Assembly: GCA_016185205.1 (NCBI GenBank)
Contig: JACPOA010000034.1
Location: 124,001-188,000, forward strand
Length of the DNA stretch: 64,000 nucleotides
Direction: 5' to 3'
Origin: Hyphomicrobiales bacterium
Lineage (GTDB): Bacteria > Pseudomonadota > Alphaproteobacteria > Rhizobiales > Xanthobacteraceae
In this document: positions 9,492-18,593 of the stretch, one piece after another
Position numbering within the stretch: position 1 is the stretch's first letter
Layout of the letters: every line of letters begins with the position of its first letter
Made by a program: the position numbers and the translations under genes
The notes under the pieces: model-generated
What the model was told of the DNA's origin: nothing
Databases searched by the model: none
Seen by the model: only the letters and a program-made list of their open reading frames with translations

Positions 9492-9677
9492 TTAACGTTC
9501 CTTGGGTTGGGCGCGCGCTGCGGCTTGCGTTTCCGTCTTTTGCTGCGTCGTCCGCTGCCTCTGTTGCATCTTGCGCCGCTCCAGATTGGAGCGCAGCGCG
9601 GCGGCCAGCCGGGCGCTGCGGGCGTCGAGTTTCTTGGGCTTTTTCGGCGTTTTGCCGCTATCGGGCGCGTGCGTCAT
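9492..9677 (-). CDS. Small basic conserved hypothetical protein
   Basis: A 61-residue, Lys/Arg/Gln-rich protein (KKPKKLDARSARLAAALRSN, then a Gln-rich tail). Short proteins with the KKLDARxARLAAALRxNL pattern are common in Bradyrhizobium relatives. It is probably helical and could bind nucleic acid by charge, but no domain is recognised. It lies between the patatin gene and tRNA-Thr. Confidence 0.6.
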   Translation of the reverse strand: MTHAPDSGKTPKKPKKLDARSARLAAALRSNLERRKMQQRQRTTQQKTETQAAARAQPKER

Positions 9678-9798
9678 AGCCCTCCATACGGCGAAAGATT
9701 TCGTCCTGCAAGTTGACCCTTTGCCTTGCGCCGATGGGGGCGCTTATGGCAGTTTCCGCCGCGTTCGCGCCGCCCGCCATGCCGGCGCGCATTTTTCC

Positions 9799-9873
9799 GC
9801 TGCCGTAGCTCAGTGGTAGAGCACCCCCTTGGTAAGGGGGAGGTCCACAGTTCAATCCTGTGCGGCAGCACCA
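9799..9873 (+). tRNA. tRNA-Thr (anticodon GGT)
   Basis: The full cloverleaf is readable: acceptor stem GCTGCCG/CGGCAGC, D arm GCTC-AGTGGTAGA-GAGC-like, anticodon stem CCCCC/GGGGG with loop TTGGTAA (anticodon GGT), T arm CACAG-TTCAATC-CTGTG, discriminator A, and an encoded CCA at 9871-9873. It decodes ACC/ACT. No direct repeat of the 3' end was seen that would mark an integrated element. Confidence 0.97.
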
Positions 9874-9926
9874 CTCACATTATAAAGCGGTCCGCTCAAA
9901 TCCTGTCAGCGGAACCACGCATCCGG

Positions 9927-10178
9927 TCATCGGGCTCGGTCACGATCGGCATAATGACGATGATGATGCCGGTGACGCTTGAGGCCCCAGCTGCGCGCGA
10001 TGTCCGGACCCGCCGTGTAGCCGACTACACCGCCCGCCACCGCGCCCACCGGACCAGCGACGATCGCTCCCGCAACGGCGCCCATGGCGCCATCGCCCAA
10101 TCGCTCCTGCGCTCCGGCAACGGTCGGCGCGAATGCGATACCGGCGGCAATGGCGGCAGCTGCGAAAATTTTCTGCAT
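9927..10178 (-). CDS. Small secreted glycine-zipper protein
   Basis: An 83-residue protein with a signal peptide (cleavage near AGA-QER) followed by a glycine/alanine-rich hydrophobic segment (GAMGAVAGAIVAGPVGAVAG) typical of glycine-zipper envelope proteins, then a His/Arg tail (RHRHHHRHY). It probably resides in the envelope. The ATG at 10178 has a GGAGG ribosome-binding site. The exact role is unknown. Confidence 0.8.
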   Translation of the reverse strand: MQKIFAAAAIAAGIAFAPTVAGAQERLGDGAMGAVAGAIVAGPVGAVAGGVVGYTAGPDIARSWGLKRHRHHHRHYADRDRAR

Positions 10179-10351
10179 GGCGTTCCTCCATTCAACAACG
10201 ACGTGATTTCAAAAAACGTAGACTAACAATGCGGAACCAGATGAAAGGTTCCATTCTGAACGCAGTGCGTTAGGTTCCCAACGTTTCCAAAATTTAAATG
10301 AAACGCCGCAGCATGTGATTGCATTAACCGAGACTAGTAGAGGAGGACATC

Positions 10352-10621
10352 ATGAAACAATTTCGACTATGGATGAGTCTCACCGGCGCGGCGCTGTTGA
10401 CGCTCGTCGTATCCGCGCCGGCCAGCGCGCAGGTTTATTTTGGCGCCGGGCCGGGCGGCGTCGGCGTAGGGATCGGCGACCCCTACTATAACGACTACGG
10501 CTGGCGTCATCGCCACCACTATTGGGGCGGCGCTTACGCCAGCGACTGCCGCGTGATCCGCGAACGCATTATCACGCCGAGCGGGCGCGTCGTCTTCCGT
10601 TCGCGCCAAATCTGTGACTGA
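10352..10621 (+). CDS. Small secreted Gly/Tyr/His-rich protein
   Basis: An 89-residue protein with a signal peptide (ending SAPASA-QVY), a Gly-rich YFGAGPGGVGVGIGDPYY segment, an RHRHHYW stretch and two cysteines (DCRVIRERI, RQIC) that may pair. A GAGGAGG ribosome-binding site precedes the ATG. Similar short envelope proteins are frequent in Bradyrhizobium relatives. It is followed 16 bases later by another small exported protein. Confidence 0.8.
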   Translation: MKQFRLWMSLTGAALLTLVVSAPASAQVYFGAGPGGVGVGIGDPYYNDYGWRHRHHYWGGAYASDCRVIRERIITPSGRVVFRSRQICD

Positions 10622-10637
10622 TAAAAGGAGTAAGATC

Positions 10638-10982
10638 ATGTCGAAAAAGTTCTTATCGCTCGCTGCCGCAGCCGCGTTGCTGGTGACAGCCACCGCGTCC
10701 GCTAATGCCCAAAGCACGACGCGGGAGACAACTCCCGGTGCTCAGATGCAAGAGAAAGGCTCGGTCAACGGTTCGCCGGGCGCGTCCGGCTATGCCCCCG
10801 GGCATCTGATGCAGGAAAAGGGCTCGGTGAAGGGCACGACCGGAGCGTCGGGCTATGCGCCGGGTCACGAAACGACCGGCTCGGCCACCGTCAAGGGCGG
10901 CGCCGATGTCGACGTCGGCAAGGGTGGCGCCAAGGCGGGTGCCAAGACCGACATCGACGCGGGCGCCAAGGTCGGCAAGTAG
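10638..10982 (+). CDS. Small exported protein with internal repeats
   Basis: A 114-residue protein with a signal peptide ending ASANA-QST. The mature part has two copies of a 21-residue unit (MQEKGSVxG...GASGYAPGH) and a low-complexity Gly/Ala/Lys/Asp tail. It looks disordered and hydrophilic, as in stress or envelope-associated proteins. The start at 10638 is chosen because AAAGGAG lies 8 bases upstream and the signal peptide begins there. It is likely co-transcribed with the preceding gene. Confidence 0.8.
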   Translation: MSKKFLSLAAAAALLVTATASANAQSTTRETTPGAQMQEKGSVNGSPGASGYAPGHLMQEKGSVKGTTGASGYAPGHETTGSATVKGGADVDVGKGGAKAGAKTDIDAGAKVGK

Positions 10983-11019
10983 TTCGACCGTTCGCTTCTC
11001 ATCATGGAAGTGCGGAGGG

Positions 11020-11045
11020 CCGCCCCAACTTGGGGCGGTCTTTCC
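11020..11045 (+). terminator. Rho-independent terminator
   Basis: CCGCCCCAA and TTGGGGCGG form a perfect 9-bp stem (11020-11039) followed by TCTTT. It lies 38 bases after the small exported protein stop and just before the convergent GGDEF-EAL gene end. Confidence 0.75.
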
Positions 11046-11053
11046 GCGTGGCC

Positions 11054-13363
11054 TCAGCTGGCGGCGGCGAGGTCCTTCGGCCATGGCGCCGGCGCGCGGC
11101 CGACCACGTCGGCATAATCGGCGATCGGCGTCGGCCGGCCGATCAAATAGCCCTGGATCTCATCGCAGGACTCGCTGGCGAGGAACTTGAGCTGTTCTTC
11201 GGTCTCCACGCCCTCGGCTACCACCGGCAGATCGAGCCCGCGGCCGAGCGCGATCACCGCGCGGATGATGGTGGCCGCCTGCTGGCTTTGGTTGAGGCTG
11301 GCAATGAAGCTCCGGTCGATCTTGATCTTGTCGAAAGGGAACGACTGCAAATAGGATAGCGACGAATATCCGGTGCCGAAATCGTCCATGGCGATGCGCA
11401 CGCCGAGATTCTTCAGCCGGCGCAGGATCGCCACCGCGCGCGTGAAATCGCCGATCAACACGCCCTCGGTGATCTCCAGCTCCAGCCGCGCCGGCGGCAG
11501 ACCGGTCTCCAGCAGAATCTGATGCACCAGGCTCGGCAGGTCGCCATGCTGGAATTGCACCGGCGACAGATTGATGGCGATCGACAACGGCCGCGGCCAA
11601 GAGGCGGCCTCGCGACAGGCGCTGCGCAGCACCCATTCGCCGAGCGCAATGATGATGCCGCTCTCCTCGGCGAGCGGAATGAAGGTCGTGGGCGGCACCA
11701 AGCCGTGACGCGGATGATGCCAGCGCACCAGCGCCTCGAAGCCGGTGATGTCTCCGGCGATATGCGCCTGCGGCTGATAATGCAACGCGATCTCGTCGCG
11801 CATGATTGCGTTGCGCAAATCCTGCTGTAGCGCGCGCTTCTCGCGCAACTGATGGTCCATCGACGTTTCGAAGAAACGGATGGAACCGCGCGCCTCCGAT
11901 TTCGCGCGCGATAAAGCGGCGTCCGTATTGGCGATCAGCGTCGCGGCGTCGGCGCCGTCCTGCGGATAGATGCCGACGCCGATGGTCAGGCCGACCCGCA
12001 GCGGATGGCCCTCGATGTCGATATCGGAATCGAACGCCGCGACGAGCTGTTCGGCGAGAATGACGGCGGTGGCTGGCTGCAGCCCGGTCGGCGTGATGAT
12101 GCTGAATTCGTCGCCGCCGACGCGCGCCAGAAACGCGCCTTGGCACGCGGTTTCCAGCCGGCGCGCCGCTTCACACAGCAGAGCGTCGCCGACCGAATAG
12201 CCGAACACGTCATTGACCTCCTTGAAGCGGTCGAGATCGACGCAGAGCACGGCGAAGCTTTCGCCCGCCCGCGCGGCGAGCTCGAGCGTGGCACCGATGC
12301 ACTCATTGAATGCCGCGCGATTTGGCAGCTCGGTGAGCGAATCGTGATGCGCCATATGGACGATGCGCTGCTCGTGGCGCTTGCGCTCGGTCAAGTCATC
12401 AATGACGACAATCATATATTGCGGTCTACCGTCTTCGCCCATGACCGGAAGCCGCGTCGTGGTAACGATGCGAGTATTGCCGGTCGGCGTGATGATCGCG
12501 TGCTCTCCACTAATTATCTCTCTGCCGGATCTCAGAAATTCGAGATCGTGCTGGTGGATGAGATCGGCGGTTCCCTTCGAAAAAATCTCCGCGGTGGTTC
12601 TGCCGATCATATTTTCGCGCGGGAGATCAAAATGTTTTTCGCCGGCTTTGTTGATCAGCAGATAGCGGAGGCTCGGGAGTTCCTTGACGATGATGTTCGA
12701 AGGCACATTGTTGATGATCGTATCAAGAAACGTCCGTGTGCGATCGAGTTCGCGCTCCGCCCGCCTGCGCTCGGTGATGTCCTCGTGCGTGGCCACCCAG
12801 CCGCCACCCTGCATTGGCTGGTTGACGACGGCGACGGTGCGGCCGTCGCTCAAATCGACCGTGTGCGTGAAGGGCTTGTCCTGCTTGAGCGCCGCGCGCA
12901 GTTGCGCTTCGTAGCGCTCAGGGTTGAGCGGAAACGTTCCCGCTGCGATCCGCGCGCCGAGCAGGTCCTGGACCGTGCAGCCGCGCCAGATGCTGCGCGG
13001 ATCGATGTTGTACATGGCCCGGTAGCGCTCGTTCCAGACCATGAGCCGGTTCTGCGCATTGAACATGCACAGACCCTGAATCATGTTGTTGATCGCGCCG
13101 TCGAGCCACTTGTTCTGCTCGTGCAGCTTGTGTCGCACGCAAAGCGCCGATCGCTGCGCGACGAGACTCATGCCGAGAAGCGAGCCGATCACGGCCGATA
13201 ATATGATGGACGATGTAGTCAGCGGCACCGAATAGGCGCTGACGATTTCCATCGCGGCGGCTGTGAGCGCAAAGCCGAGCAGGCCGGCGAGGCTGCTTAT
13301 TCGCCAGTCGCTATCTTCGCCGAGATTTTTCCGCAGTCGGAACATGGCTCCGTCTATAGGCAT
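11054..13363 (-). CDS. PAS-GGDEF-EAL cyclic-di-GMP enzyme
   Basis: A 769-residue protein. There are two N-terminal membrane segments (about residues 22-70), two PAS domains (about 85-200 and 205-330), GGDEF (about 335-505) and EAL (about 515-755). The diguanylate cyclase motif GGDEF is intact (RVGGDEFSII). The phosphodiesterase residues are also intact (EAL in FEALVRW, DDFGTGYSS, KIDRSF, EGVET). Both c-di-GMP synthesis and breakdown are therefore possible, tuned by PAS ligands at the inner membrane. A second ATG at 13345 is possible. It is probably a stand-alone gene. Confidence 0.93.
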   Translation of the reverse strand: MPIDGAMFRLRKNLGEDSDWRISSLAGLLGFALTAAAMEIVSAYSVPLTTSSIILSAVIGSLLGMSLVAQRSALCVRHKLHEQNKWLDGAINNMIQGLCMFNAQNRLMVWNERYRAMYNIDPRSIWRGCTVQDLLGARIAAGTFPLNPERYEAQLRAALKQDKPFTHTVDLSDGRTVAVVNQPMQGGGWVATHEDITERRRAERELDRTRTFLDTIINNVPSNIIVKELPSLRYLLINKAGEKHFDLPRENMIGRTTAEIFSKGTADLIHQHDLEFLRSGREIISGEHAIITPTGNTRIVTTTRLPVMGEDGRPQYMIVVIDDLTERKRHEQRIVHMAHHDSLTELPNRAAFNECIGATLELAARAGESFAVLCVDLDRFKEVNDVFGYSVGDALLCEAARRLETACQGAFLARVGGDEFSIITPTGLQPATAVILAEQLVAAFDSDIDIEGHPLRVGLTIGVGIYPQDGADAATLIANTDAALSRAKSEARGSIRFFETSMDHQLREKRALQQDLRNAIMRDEIALHYQPQAHIAGDITGFEALVRWHHPRHGLVPPTTFIPLAEESGIIIALGEWVLRSACREAASWPRPLSIAINLSPVQFQHGDLPSLVHQILLETGLPPARLELEITEGVLIGDFTRAVAILRRLKNLGVRIAMDDFGTGYSSLSYLQSFPFDKIKIDRSFIASLNQSQQAATIIRAVIALGRGLDLPVVAEGVETEEQLKFLASESCDEIQGYLIGRPTPIADYADVVGRAPAPWPKDLAAAS

Positions 13364-13534
13364 TAAAACAGGACGCGCCTGCCGATCTGTTCGCTTGCCG
13401 ACGCAACCTAGAGGAATGGGTTGTTGCCCCGCTTAATTCCCGCGAGCCGCGACGTTTAATTGGCCGGCATCGCTAAGAGGCCGTAAATCCGGCCGCTAAA
13501 GCTCGATATGTGTGGAACCGGCGCTTTGTTTGAA

Positions 13535-15235
13535 CTAGCGCGGCTTGAGGAACGCGAAATCGCAGCCCTGGTCGGCGCCGAGGATTTCCTGGGCATAGAG
13601 CCGGGCATAGCCGCGCGACGGCGTTGCCGCGGCCGGCTTCACAGTGTCCGCGCGGCGCTTGAGTTCCGCCTCGTCGACCATGAGATCGATGCGGCGCTCT
13701 CTGACCGAGAGCTTGATGCGGTCGCCATTGCGTACCAGGCCGAGCGGGCCGCCCGACGCTGAGTCCGGCGTCACGTGCAGCACGACGGTGCCGAAGGCGG
13801 TGCCGCTCATGCGCGCGTCCGACACCCGCACCATGTCCTTGACGCCCTTGCTGGCGAGCTTCTTCGGGATCGGCAGATAGCCGGCCTCCGGCATGGCCGA
13901 GGCCGAATGCGGCCCGGCATTCTGCAGAACCAGGAAATCGTTGGCGGTGACGTCGAGGTTCGGATCGTCGATGCGCGCGGCGAGGTCCTCGAGCGAGGTG
14001 AACACCACCGCCTTGCCCTCGAACTCGAACAGCTTGGCGTCGGCCGCCGAGCGTTTGAGGATGGCGCCCTGCGGGGCCAGATTGCCGAACAGTGCGACCA
14101 GCCCGCCCTGCGGCTCCAGCGGCGACTTGCGTTCGGCGATGATGCTGCGGTCGACAAAGCCGCCGGCATCGGCGGCAAGCCGCTCGCCCAACGTCTCGCC
14201 GGTCACGGTCATGGCGTCGAGATGCAGCAGGTCCTTGATCTCGCGCATCAGCGCGCCCATGCCGCCGGCGGCGAACAGATCCTCCATGTAGCCGTTGCCG
14301 ACCGGCTTCAGGTTCACCAGCACCGGCGTGCTGTCGGACAATTCGTTGAGCCGCGCGAGCGACACCGGCACGCCGGCGCGGCCGGCGATGGCGGCCAGAT
14401 GGATCACCGCATTGGTGGAGCCGCCGATCGCCAGCAGCACGCGAAACGCATTCTCGATGGATTTTCGGTTGATGATGACGTCGGGCGTGAGCTTGGAGCC
14501 GATCAACTTGACGGCGAGCGCGCCGGTGGCTTCCGCCGCGCGTAGCCGGTCGGCATGCACGGCAGGGATGGCGGCGGTGCCGGGCAGGATCATGCCGAGC
14601 GCCTCGACCAGGCAGGCCATGGTCGAGGCGGTGCCCATCACCGCGCAGGTGCCGGCGGTGGTGGCGAGCTTGCCTTCGATCTCGTTGATTTCCTTATCGT
14701 CGATCTTGCCGGCGCGGTATTGCGCCCAGAACCGGCGGCAATCGGTGCAGGCGCCCAGCCGCTCGCCGCGATGGCGCCCGGTCATCATCGGTCCGCCCAC
14801 CAGCATGACCGCAGGCCGGCCTGCCGAGACCGCGCCCATGATCTGCGCCGGCACCGTCTTGTCGCAGCCGCCCATCAGCACCACGGCGTCCATGGGCTGC
14901 GCGCGGATCATCTCCTCGGTGTCCATCGACATCAGGTTGCGGAATTTCAGGCTGGTCGGATTGAGGAATACCTCGCCGAGCGAGATGGTGGGGAATTCCA
15001 TCGGCAAGGCGCCGGCCGCCAGCACGCCGCGTTTCACCGCATCCAGCAGTTCGGGGAAATGGCGGTGGCAATTGTTGAAGCCGGACGGCGTATAGGCGAT
15101 GCCGACCACCGGCTTTTTCAGCATGGCGTTGGAATAGCCCATCGAGCGCGCAAACGAGCGCCGCAGATAGAGCGAGAAATCGCGGTCTCCGTAATTGGTG
15201 AGACCGTGCTCGATGCCGGTGGACTTGTCGCTCAT
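13535..15235 (-). CDS. IlvD/Edd family dehydratase (probably sugar-acid dehydratase)
   Basis: A 566-residue Fe-S dehydratase. The three cluster cysteines are visible: Cys56 (NNCHRHF), Cys124 (GGCDKT) and Cys197 (AGTCAVMGTAS). Their spacing matches pentonate dehydratases such as L-arabinonate dehydratase rather than IlvD itself. It should dehydrate an aldonic acid to a 2-keto-3-deoxy acid. Its ATG overlaps the stop of the upstream membrane-protein gene by 4 bases. The substrate is uncertain, and a role in branched-chain amino-acid synthesis is less likely. Confidence 0.88.
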   Translation of the reverse strand: MSDKSTGIEHGLTNYGDRDFSLYLRRSFARSMGYSNAMLKKPVVGIAYTPSGFNNCHRHFPELLDAVKRGVLAAGALPMEFPTISLGEVFLNPTSLKFRNLMSMDTEEMIRAQPMDAVVLMGGCDKTVPAQIMGAVSAGRPAVMLVGGPMMTGRHRGERLGACTDCRRFWAQYRAGKIDDKEINEIEGKLATTAGTCAVMGTASTMACLVEALGMILPGTAAIPAVHADRLRAAEATGALAVKLIGSKLTPDVIINRKSIENAFRVLLAIGGSTNAVIHLAAIAGRAGVPVSLARLNELSDSTPVLVNLKPVGNGYMEDLFAAGGMGALMREIKDLLHLDAMTVTGETLGERLAADAGGFVDRSIIAERKSPLEPQGGLVALFGNLAPQGAILKRSAADAKLFEFEGKAVVFTSLEDLAARIDDPNLDVTANDFLVLQNAGPHSASAMPEAGYLPIPKKLASKGVKDMVRVSDARMSGTAFGTVVLHVTPDSASGGPLGLVRNGDRIKLSVRERRIDLMVDEAELKRRADTVKPAAATPSRGYARLYAQEILGADQGCDFAFLKPR

Positions 15236-17373
15236 GCCGATACTTTCTGAAGGCGAGCCAGTGCGGACGCAAGCTGCCGCGAACGGCGATGATTTGCAAT
15301 GCGCTCCGATACGCCAGGATAGCGGCGCTGGAGCCAGCCGATACCGACCTCGCGCATGAAGACCATGACCACCAGCAAAGTGAGGAACCAGGTCAGGAAA
15401 TGATAGCGGGCGATGGCCGCATTATAAAAGAGTGCGACCCCATGCTGGGCGAGCGCCGAGGCGCCGACCAGCCGCAGCCAAGAATCGAACGAAGTGTCGA
15501 ACGCCCGCCCGCGCAGCACGACATAGCCAAGAATGGCGACGCCGGCGGCGTTCAGCGGGATGGTGGCATAGGATTCGGCCGGTTCGCTCAGCCAGTTCGC
15601 CACCTGGGTGAGCGCGCGCATCGCATAGCCGCCGCTAAAGTCGAGGCTCAGCAGTTCGCGCAGCGCGGTCAGATATGCGGTCGGCGGCATGACCAGCAGG
15701 TCGGAATTGGCCGAATTGGCGCTGAACAGCACGAACACATGGCCGAACACCCAGTTGTGCAGCGCCATGGAAAACACCGGCAAAGTGCCGATGCACAGGC
15801 CGGCCAGTCGCGGCCATTGCTTTGCATAGAGCGCGGCCAAGCCGCAGCCTGCGAGCAGCACCGCGGCGGCCGGCGCGACGATCGGTTTCATGGCGATGCC
15901 GAGCGCCAGCAGCAACGCGCCGAACAGCGCTGGAAAGAATTTTCCAGCGGGGCCGGCCGGGCTCGTGCCGATGATCGTCCCCAGGCCGGCGATGAACAGG
16001 ATATAGGCCGCCGGATCGGCAAAGCCGCGCGCCGCCCATTTGACGTAATGCGCGAAGCTGGTGCCGAACAGCATGCCGACCGGCACCGCCACGAACAGCA
16101 AAACCAGCGCGAGCGGCCATGGCTCCGGCAGGAAGCGGCAGAACAGCCGGTGAGCCAGGAACGGCAACAGCAGAATGAGCGACAGGTAGCCGAGATAGCT
16201 GTCGCCGAACGCGATGTGTTCGAGCGCGCGGAAATAGCGCAGGCCGGGGCCGCCGTAATAAAAAACCTTCTCGCCGCCTTCGAGCGCGCCCCAGATATCG
16301 CCGGCCAACAGCTTCTGCACAATCAAGCGTCCGACACCGTCGTAAAACAGCCCATCGTCGCCGCCGTCGAACGGCCGTACACCGCCGAGGAAGCTGCCGT
16401 CGTCGACGGCAATGACGACGACCGCGAGGCCGATCAGCACGAACGGCAGGATGGTGTGGCGCGCCTCGATGCGCACCAGCGTCACGACCAGGGCGAACGC
16501 CGCCGCCAGCACCAGCGACCCGCTGGCGAGCTGCAACCACCACACCGGCCATGGCGGCGTCAGACGCATCGCTAGCGAGTCCGGCTTGATGGCGATACCG
16601 ACAATGCGCCGGCCGGCATCGGCGGGCTCGATCGTGCGGCAGCCGTCGCCCGACCACAGGGCAAAATGCTCACCGGCGCTTTCCCACATGACGTCGCCGC
16701 GCCAGCACAGCTCGCCGCCGACGTATGCCGCCGGCAGACGGATCATCTCGAACCACGGCATGGTGAGATGCCAGCGCTGCATTCCCATCCAGAAGCGGCG
16801 GTCGCGCTGCGCGCGCTGCACATCGCTCGCCGGCAGCCAATTGTATTGAGCCTCGTTGATGAAGCCGAGCCGCAGCCAGACCGGATCGGAAAAGTCGATT
16901 GTCCTCACCGCGCGCGACAGTGCCGACTTGTAAAAAATCCCATCGGCCGAAAAGGCAAAGGCCCGATCCGGGAAGCCGCCGGCCACCCAGCAGCCCGCCA
17001 CATCGGCCTTGCAGCGCTGCGCCGGCGGATATTGCTTGTCGAATTCCTGCGCCAGATGGCGGTAGACGTCCGCCGGAAGCCCGCGCTCCAGCGCCGGGCT
17101 TGGCAGGAAGACGTTATGGCCCTCGTCGATGCGCGGCGGCGCCAACAGCGCCTGCCCGGCAAGTGCGACTGCGACGATCGCCGCTGCTGCCAGCCAGGCG
17201 CGGCCTTGTGCCCGCACCTCGCCGCTGAAAATGACCACGGCCAAGACCACGAGCAGCGCATAGTCGGCCACGCTGTTGACCGGCAGGCCGACCGCGGCCA
17301 CGCCCAGCATCAGCGCCGCAAACTTGCGCCATCCGGCGCCGGTTGGCGCAACATCCGCGCGCATTGCAGTCAT
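15232..17373 (-). CDS. Large polytopic membrane protein, unknown function
   Basis: A protein of 713 residues with two N-terminal membrane segments, a soluble extracytoplasmic region (about residues 75-270), and about ten further hydrophobic helices to the C-terminus. The layout recalls glycosyltransferase-39/PMT-like or polymer-processing membrane proteins, but no diagnostic motif is seen. The ATG at 17373 is chosen because the longer frame begins inside a REP element and would add an artificial MGTGFRIRSCA leader. It overlaps the dehydratase gene by 4 bases and diverges from the sugar-modification operon. Confidence 0.75.
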   Translation of the reverse strand: MTAMRADVAPTGAGWRKFAALMLGVAAVGLPVNSVADYALLVVLAVVIFSGEVRAQGRAWLAAAAIVAVALAGQALLAPPRIDEGHNVFLPSPALERGLPADVYRHLAQEFDKQYPPAQRCKADVAGCWVAGGFPDRAFAFSADGIFYKSALSRAVRTIDFSDPVWLRLGFINEAQYNWLPASDVQRAQRDRRFWMGMQRWHLTMPWFEMIRLPAAYVGGELCWRGDVMWESAGEHFALWSGDGCRTIEPADAGRRIVGIAIKPDSLAMRLTPPWPVWWLQLASGSLVLAAAFALVVTLVRIEARHTILPFVLIGLAVVVIAVDDGSFLGGVRPFDGGDDGLFYDGVGRLIVQKLLAGDIWGALEGGEKVFYYGGPGLRYFRALEHIAFGDSYLGYLSLILLLPFLAHRLFCRFLPEPWPLALVLLFVAVPVGMLFGTSFAHYVKWAARGFADPAAYILFIAGLGTIIGTSPAGPAGKFFPALFGALLLALGIAMKPIVAPAAAVLLAGCGLAALYAKQWPRLAGLCIGTLPVFSMALHNWVFGHVFVLFSANSANSDLLVMPPTAYLTALRELLSLDFSGGYAMRALTQVANWLSEPAESYATIPLNAAGVAILGYVVLRGRAFDTSFDSWLRLVGASALAQHGVALFYNAAIARYHFLTWFLTLLVVMVFMREVGIGWLQRRYPGVSERIANHRRSRQLASALARLQKVSA

Positions 17374-17398
17374 GGGGCGGTCCCAAGCCTTTTCACTT

Positions 17399-17445
17399 GC
17401 GCATGATCTTATCCGAAAACCGGTACCCACTTTTCGGGATCATGC
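17399..17445 (+). repeat. REP-like palindrome, copy 2
   Basis: Simple copy: GCGCATGATC at the left, CCGAAAACCGGTACCC in the middle, TTTTCGGGATCATGC at the right. It lies in the divergent gap between the membrane-protein gene and the oxidoreductase gene. Confidence 0.92.
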
Positions 17446-17510
17446 TGGCCCTATATGCCCTTGCCTAGCATGGCGATTTGGCTCAAATCCATGGCGCGCG
17501 CCAAACCATC

Positions 17511-18593
17511 ATGTCGAGCAGGACTGACACCGTGATCCGTCTAGGCATCGTCGGCAGCAATTACGGACGCACCGTGCAGTTGCCTGCGTTCCGCGCCGAT
17601 CCGCGCTGCCAGGTGGTGGCGCTCGCCGGCAGCGAGCAGGGGCGCACCGCCGAACTCGCCCGCGCGGCGGGCGTGCCGAAAGCCTATGGCGACTGGCGCG
17701 CGCTGGTCGAGGACGCCGATGTGCAGGCGGTCGCCATCGCCACGCTGCCGAGCCTGCAGGCGCGCATCGCCATCCGCGCGCTCGAACTCGGCAAGCCGGT
17801 ATTCGCCGAAAAGCCGATGGCGAGCGATCTTGGCCAGGCCCGCGCCATGCTGCGGCAGGCGACGGCAAGCAATTTGCCGACCATGATCGATTTCAACTTC
17901 ACCCAGATCATGGCCTGGCTGCGCGCCAAGGCCATGCTCGATGCCGGCGCCGTCGGCGCGTTGCGCCATGTCACGGTGCATTGGCATGTCGAGAGCCGCG
18001 CCCTGCAATTGCGCATGCGCAACTGGAAAACCTTGGGCGACGACGGCGGCGGCGTGATGGGCAATTTCATCAGCCACTGTTTCCATTATCTCGAATGGTT
18101 CTGCGGCCCGCTCGCCGGCCTGTCGGCGCGCGTGTCCGGCGTGCCGGACGACGGCGAGCTGGAAACCACGGTGGCGATGGCGATGCAGTTCAAGGCCGGC
18201 CCGCTGGTCAGCCTATCCATGAGCTGCGCGTCTTATCTCGGCATCGGTCACCGCATCGAATTCTTCGGCGAGGACGGCACCTTGATCCTGCACAACCCCG
18301 GCGCCGACTACATGCGCGGCTTCGAATTGTCCCACGCCAAGCGGCCGGCGGCGCTGCAACGCGTTGCGGTCGAGGATCCGGCCGACGCGCAGTATCCCGA
18401 CGGCCGCATCGCGCCGGTGTCGCGGCTGGCCAAGCTCTGGTTCGACGCCATCGAGCGCGGCGGCGCGCCCACGCCCGGCTTCGCCGAAGGCTATCGCGTG
18501 CAGCGCCTGATCGACATGGCACGCCGCTCGCACAGCCAAGGCGCCTGGATCGACGTCGCGGCGGAAGACGCCAGACCGGAGAGCAATTCGTGA
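17511..18593 (+). CDS. Gfo/Idh/MocA family oxidoreductase
   Basis: A 360-residue NAD(P)-dependent sugar oxidoreductase. It has an N-terminal Rossmann strand (RLGIVGSNYG), the family EKP motif at residues 100-102 (FAEKPMA) and a C-terminal beta-sheet domain. It would oxidise or reduce a sugar or sugar nucleotide in the cytoplasm. The ATG at 17511 is taken; a GTG at 17532 is an alternative, and an upstream ATG at 17478 is less likely. It overlaps the epimerase gene by 4 bases and heads an operon with an epimerase and a C-methyltransferase. Confidence 0.88.
   Translation: MSSRTDTVIRLGIVGSNYGRTVQLPAFRADPRCQVVALAGSEQGRTAELARAAGVPKAYGDWRALVEDADVQAVAIATLPSLQARIAIRALELGKPVFAEKPMASDLGQARAMLRQATASNLPTMIDFNFTQIMAWLRAKAMLDAGAVGALRHVTVHWHVESRALQLRMRNWKTLGDDGGGVMGNFISHCFHYLEWFCGPLAGLSARVSGVPDDGELETTVAMAMQFKAGPLVSLSMSCASYLGIGHRIEFFGEDGTLILHNPGADYMRGFELSHAKRPAALQRVAVEDPADAQYPDGRIAPVSRLAKLWFDAIERGGAPTPGFAEGYRVQRLIDMARRSHSQGAWIDVAAEDARPESNS

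Noticed and set aside
9799-9873. tRNA-Thr as an integration site of a mobile element
   Set aside because: No integrase gene and no second copy of the tRNA 3' end were seen nearby.
13535-15235. Biosynthetic dihydroxy-acid dehydratase ilvD
   Set aside because: Cysteine spacing and motif text fit sugar-acid dehydratases better, so no ilvD symbol was given.
17374-17430. Long N-terminal extension of the membrane-protein frame beginning MGTGFRIRSCA
   Set aside because: It is the REP element read through on the minus strand. The same artefact appears upstream of the lipoprotein at 38300, the ctaE region at 45100 and the PAN-domain gene at 56630.
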